Positions 60,972-64,000 of a stretch of DNA of 64,000 bases are shown here, piece by piece. Source of the DNA: Lucifuga dentata (lineage: Eukaryota; Chordata; Actinopteri; Ophidiiformes; Bythitidae); contig VXCM01002108.1 in the NCBI GenBank assembly GCA_014773175.1, positions 102,824 through 166,823 on the forward strand, given 5' to 3'. Within the stretch, counting starts at the first letter, position 1, and every line of letters begins with the position of its first letter. A program made the translations under genes and the position numbers. The notes below the pieces were generated by a model. That model made no database searches, had not been told where the DNA came from, and worked only from the letters and a program-made list of their open reading frames with translations.

Positions 60972-61913
60972 TTAGCTACGGCAATAATTAAGTATCAATA
61001 TAGAATAATCAAACTGTCTACAAATAGCATTCTGCACCAGTTGGAGTCGGCAAAGGGAGCTCTGACTAATACCAGCATAGAGTGCGTTACAGTAGTCCAA
61101 CCGAGAAAAAATAAATGCATGGATAACTTTGTGGAGGTCAGTGGGAGACAAGAACGATCTGATTTTGGAAATTTTCTTTAGCTGAAAGAAACAGGACTGG
61201 ACAACATTCTTAACATGGGCCTCAAAACAGATCTGCGTCAAAGATTACCCCAAGATATCTCAGAGCCGGCTTAATATTTTTAGATAGAGAGCCTAGCATA
61301 CTGTTAAGCAGGCTGGTGGAATAAGTCTTGCCAAAGATTATAATCTCAGATTTATTGTCATTCAGTTTTAGAAAAGTTTGGGACATCCAACATTTTAGGT
61401 CACTGAGGCAGGCAAGGAAATTCTTGAGACTGCCGGAGTTACTGGCTTGGAGGGGCACATACAGCTGCGTATCATCCGCATAACAGTGGTATGAAACATC
61501 ATGGTTCTGGATGAAGGAGGAAGCATGCAAATTGAGAACAACTGAGGGCCAAGAAAGGACCCTTGAGGGACCCCACAGTTAAAATCAACAACAGAGGAAC
61601 TGGCATTACTTATAACAACTGAAAATGTTCTATTGGATAGGTACGAATGTAGCAGTTGAAGGGCAGTTCCCTCAATACCAACCCAGGTTTCAAGGCGATG
61701 CAGGAGGACAGCATTATCAATAGTGTCAAAAGCAGCACTAAGATCTAAAAGCACAAGGACTGAGCAATCACCTCTATCAGCTGTTAAAAGAAGGTCATTA
61801 GCAACCTTCACAAGGGCTGTCTCTGTGCTATGGTGAGCTTTAAAACAGACTGAAAACTGAAAACTAACCTTGAAGAATAGCATTGGCATGCTTCCAAACT
61901 TGTGGACATACAC
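60972..61913 (-). mobile_element. L2-type LINE reverse transcriptase fragment, frameshifted
   Basis: Minus-strand frames in order: KAHHSTETALVKVANDLL, LLDLSAAFDTIDNAVLLHRL and GVPQGSFLGPQLFSI; then in another frame SYHCYADDTQLYVPL (the YADD catalytic box) and LKLNDNKSEIIIFG; then FSRLDYCNALYAGI. These are the classical reverse transcriptase motifs of L2/CR1-type LINEs. At least two frameshifts and lost segments make it inactive. Confidence 0.85.
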
Positions 61914-61935
61914 CCTGCTGTAAACTTAAATCAAT

Positions 61936-62460
61936 AATGTATCATGTGACTTCAGCAATATTTTCAGAACTGATTTTCAATAATTTCCCATCCATATTGT
62001 GTAATCCAGATGGTTTGTCTTCCTTAATTTCAGATAAAAGATTTTTTTAATTTTATTTTAGCCACAGTCACCAAGTCAAATTTAAATTTACAATATTTAT
62101 CTTTCATAGTAAAATTTTCTATTAAGTCTTTAAATTGCAAATCATTTAATAGAGTTAATTTCTTCCTTAATTTCTGTATTAAAATTGTTAGCAATGTCAG
62201 TTGGCTTTGTTTTGTTTTGTTGGCTTCAGTTTTATGCTTTTTTTTAAATTTTTAACTTATCTATTTTTTTTTCTACCTGTAAAGCACTTTGAAAGACCTG
62301 TGTGTATGATAAGGTGCTATATAAATAAAATTTGCCTTGCCTTGTAAGGTAGATGCCACTGGACTCAATAAAGGAAGGTGTAAACTTATTTGATAATCCC
62401 ATTATACTGTAGAACACTTTCTACAATTTATCCTAACCTGATCTCTCTATTGCTCACCAT
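61936..62460 (-). mobile_element. L2 LINE segment upstream of the reverse transcriptase, with nested 3'-tail insertion
   Basis: It parallels 25531-25925 base for base in long stretches. An extra block at about 62212-62345 interrupts it. That block ends GCTATATAAATAAAATTTGCC, the plus-orientation 3' end of another L2-like element. Confidence 0.65.
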
Positions 62461-62499
62461 TTAAATTAATTTGACTGTATAATCCTTCTGATACTGGAG

Positions 62500-62695
62500 T
62501 TTATTTGGATATTGCGTGTGAGCATACGTATATGCCTGAGTGTGTGTGTGATATCTGTAAATAATAAAAGCTACCTCCTGTCTGCTGTTTTCAAAATGAA
62601 GAGTCATTTATTAAGATAGCAGGGAAGGACTTTAACATTTACAACAATAACAGTTTTGATAGTTGATGGGTTTTTAAGGAGATTTAGGGCTGAGA
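62500..62695. repeat. Orphan sulfotransferase-unit 3' flank
   Basis: It matches 51780-51975 and 27940-28095 (GATATTGCGTGTGAGCATAC, then ATAATAAAAGCTACCTCCTG and GTTTTGATAGTTGATGGGTT). The match breaks at about 62690, before any exon 5 sequence, so this is a truncated unit without a gene. Confidence 0.75.
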
Positions 62696-63030
62696 TTTAG
62701 ATAAAGTTGTTGAAGTGCCTCTTTTGAGGCCCTTTAATTTCCTCTCAACTCAAATTCCACTAAAGCTTTTTAATTTAGTGAGAACAGACAGATGCTGTCC
62801 AAATAAAAGTTGAGAAGATTATAGAATATTACATATAAATAAGGAACATGAATGTTCTCCTGTTGACTTTCTTATCTATTAATATTTACAATAATTAGAC
62901 AGAATTTGTGTGTGACCTTAGCTGTGTCGTGAATGCAAAGAACACTCAGATGATGATGGAAATAAAATGAGCAGCAAACACACGACAGAACAATTTTTAT
63001 ACTGGATGTGTGTGTGTGTGTGTTGACTCA

Positions 63031-63165
63031 TTTACATGAGATGTAAAACAGGTGTTTCTTCACCCTCATTGTCCTTAAAATATTCATCAGTTCAACCNTT
63101 TACATGAGATGTAAAACAGGTGTTTCTTCACCCTCATTGTCCTTAAAATATTCATCAGTTCAACC
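63031..63165. other. 67-bp duplication around a single-N gap (assembly artefact)
   Basis: 63031-63097 is repeated at 63099-63165 after N at 63098. Confidence 0.85.
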
Positions 63166-63809
63166 TTCCAGGAAAACTGTAGAAAACACTCCATTGTTTA
63201 CCTGTACAATCATATTCATGGATTGATGGATAAGTTCTTGCATTTCTTTGTTTTGTTTTTTGTTTTTTTTTGTTAGCAATTTTATTGGCTTTTGAAGTCA
63301 TATGGCCAGATAAATCTTGATTTAATCTATTAGCCCCAGTTCTGTTAACATTTTATGATATATACTTTAAAATAAGTGTAAACCTATGTTGAATCGTATC
63401 ACTTTTTTTTTCTTTTTTTTTTTTTTTTTTTTTNATGAACACTAGAGGGCGGTATGTGATCATATTTAAACATTGAACATGTTGCCCAAGCAGCAAACAT
63501 CACTTGTGAATCCTTTCAGTATTATATAACCTTAGGATTTAAGGAAAAGAGCCACAGAGCCTTGATCCCTTTCCTTTACCTTTCCTTTCCTTTCAGTTAC
63601 AATTTAAGTGAACACTTTGTGATACGTCCCCTTATTTCAACAGTTGAATTAACTGGTAGACATTATAATTTGTCATATTACGTTATTCTTTTATTAAATA
63701 TGAAATAAATATGTTGGTGATGGATATACATGGACATACATGTATAGCAAATATTTCCTGACTCTAAAGTCGTGCCTCTCAGACGGGCATCTCCTCCGTT
63801 CTTGCTCAC

Positions 63810-63869
63810 CTTCGCGATTACAAAGAGAAGACAGAAAGTAAAACAAAGAAACAATCCATTAAACCTCAT
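63810..63869 (-). CDS. Second copy of the signal-peptide exon of the small secreted-protein candidate
   Basis: The 60-bp exon and its donor are the same as at 51592-51651 (MRFNGLFLCF start, AAG/GTGAGC end). I found no counterpart of the two downstream exons (49237-49599) in 60-63.5 kb, where an L2 LINE sits instead, so this copy may be an orphan. It lies where the 3' side of a further sulfotransferase unit would start. Confidence 0.3.
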
Positions 63870-64000
63870 CCACTGTCTCTCCTTTTGTCCTTAAATCCGT
63901 CTTTATTGGACTTTGGTGTGGTATTGCAGTGCCGCACCAAATAGCCCTACCTGATCTCTCCATCACTCATCATTTAAATTCATTTGACTGTAATCCTTCT

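Overview
The window looks like teleost fish genomic DNA. Dinucleotide repeats (CA/GT, CT/GA) are very dense, genes are split by short GT-AG introns, one gene is a vertebrate class 4 semaphorin, and there are fish-type L2, L1 and RTE retrotransposon pieces and a tRNA-derived SINE. Family names rest on my reading of translated exons; no database search was run.

Layout. 1-14470: microsatellite-rich DNA with no exon I can support, probably upstream sequence or a first intron of the semaphorin; it holds two terminal-inverted-repeat elements (7258-7760, 9669-10260). 14471-23111 (+): fourteen exons of a semaphorin-4 gene, best matched to sema4f. They run from inside the sema domain to the stop; the signal-peptide exon(s) are missing. 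The 3' UTR ends near 24090. 24100-28200: mosaic of repeats. 28230-57321 (-): a tandem cluster of three five-exon carbohydrate sulfotransferase genes (CHST12-like Golgi chondroitin/dermatan 4-O-sulfotransferase type). Copy A (28230-34171) has a nonsense codon. Copies B (40769-44321, 326 codons) and C (52109-57321, 320 codons) are open throughout. Exon sizes and splice phases match between copies; introns differ by transposon insertions. 49237-51651 (-) may hold a three-exon gene for a small secreted helical protein that I do not recognise. Its first exon recurs at 63810-63869 and, decayed, near 24.8 kb, so it seems to be part of the duplicated unit. The last kilobase matches the DNA just 3' of copy C, so a further sulfotransferase copy probably starts just past position 64000.

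Between genes there are pieces of RTE (45195-45893), L1 (32645-33990) and L2 (60972-62460) LINEs, a SINE (53677-54048), a non-autonomous hAT-like element with an 8-bp target duplication (36826-38065), a TTAA-flanked MITE family (three copies), fold-back sequences and tandem repeats. Comparing the three paralogous units gives empty sites that date several insertions after the duplications.

Assembly quality matters here. About a dozen single-N gaps are flanked by near-identical 60-67 bp direct repeats, as expected from unmerged overlapping contig ends. Two lie in coding exons: an extra 22 in-frame codons in sema4f and a false frameshift in sulfotransferase copy A.

The genes do not form an operon-like system. 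The semaphorin is a membrane guidance ligand. The sulfotransferases are lineage-expanded Golgi enzymes that would modify chondroitin or dermatan chains.
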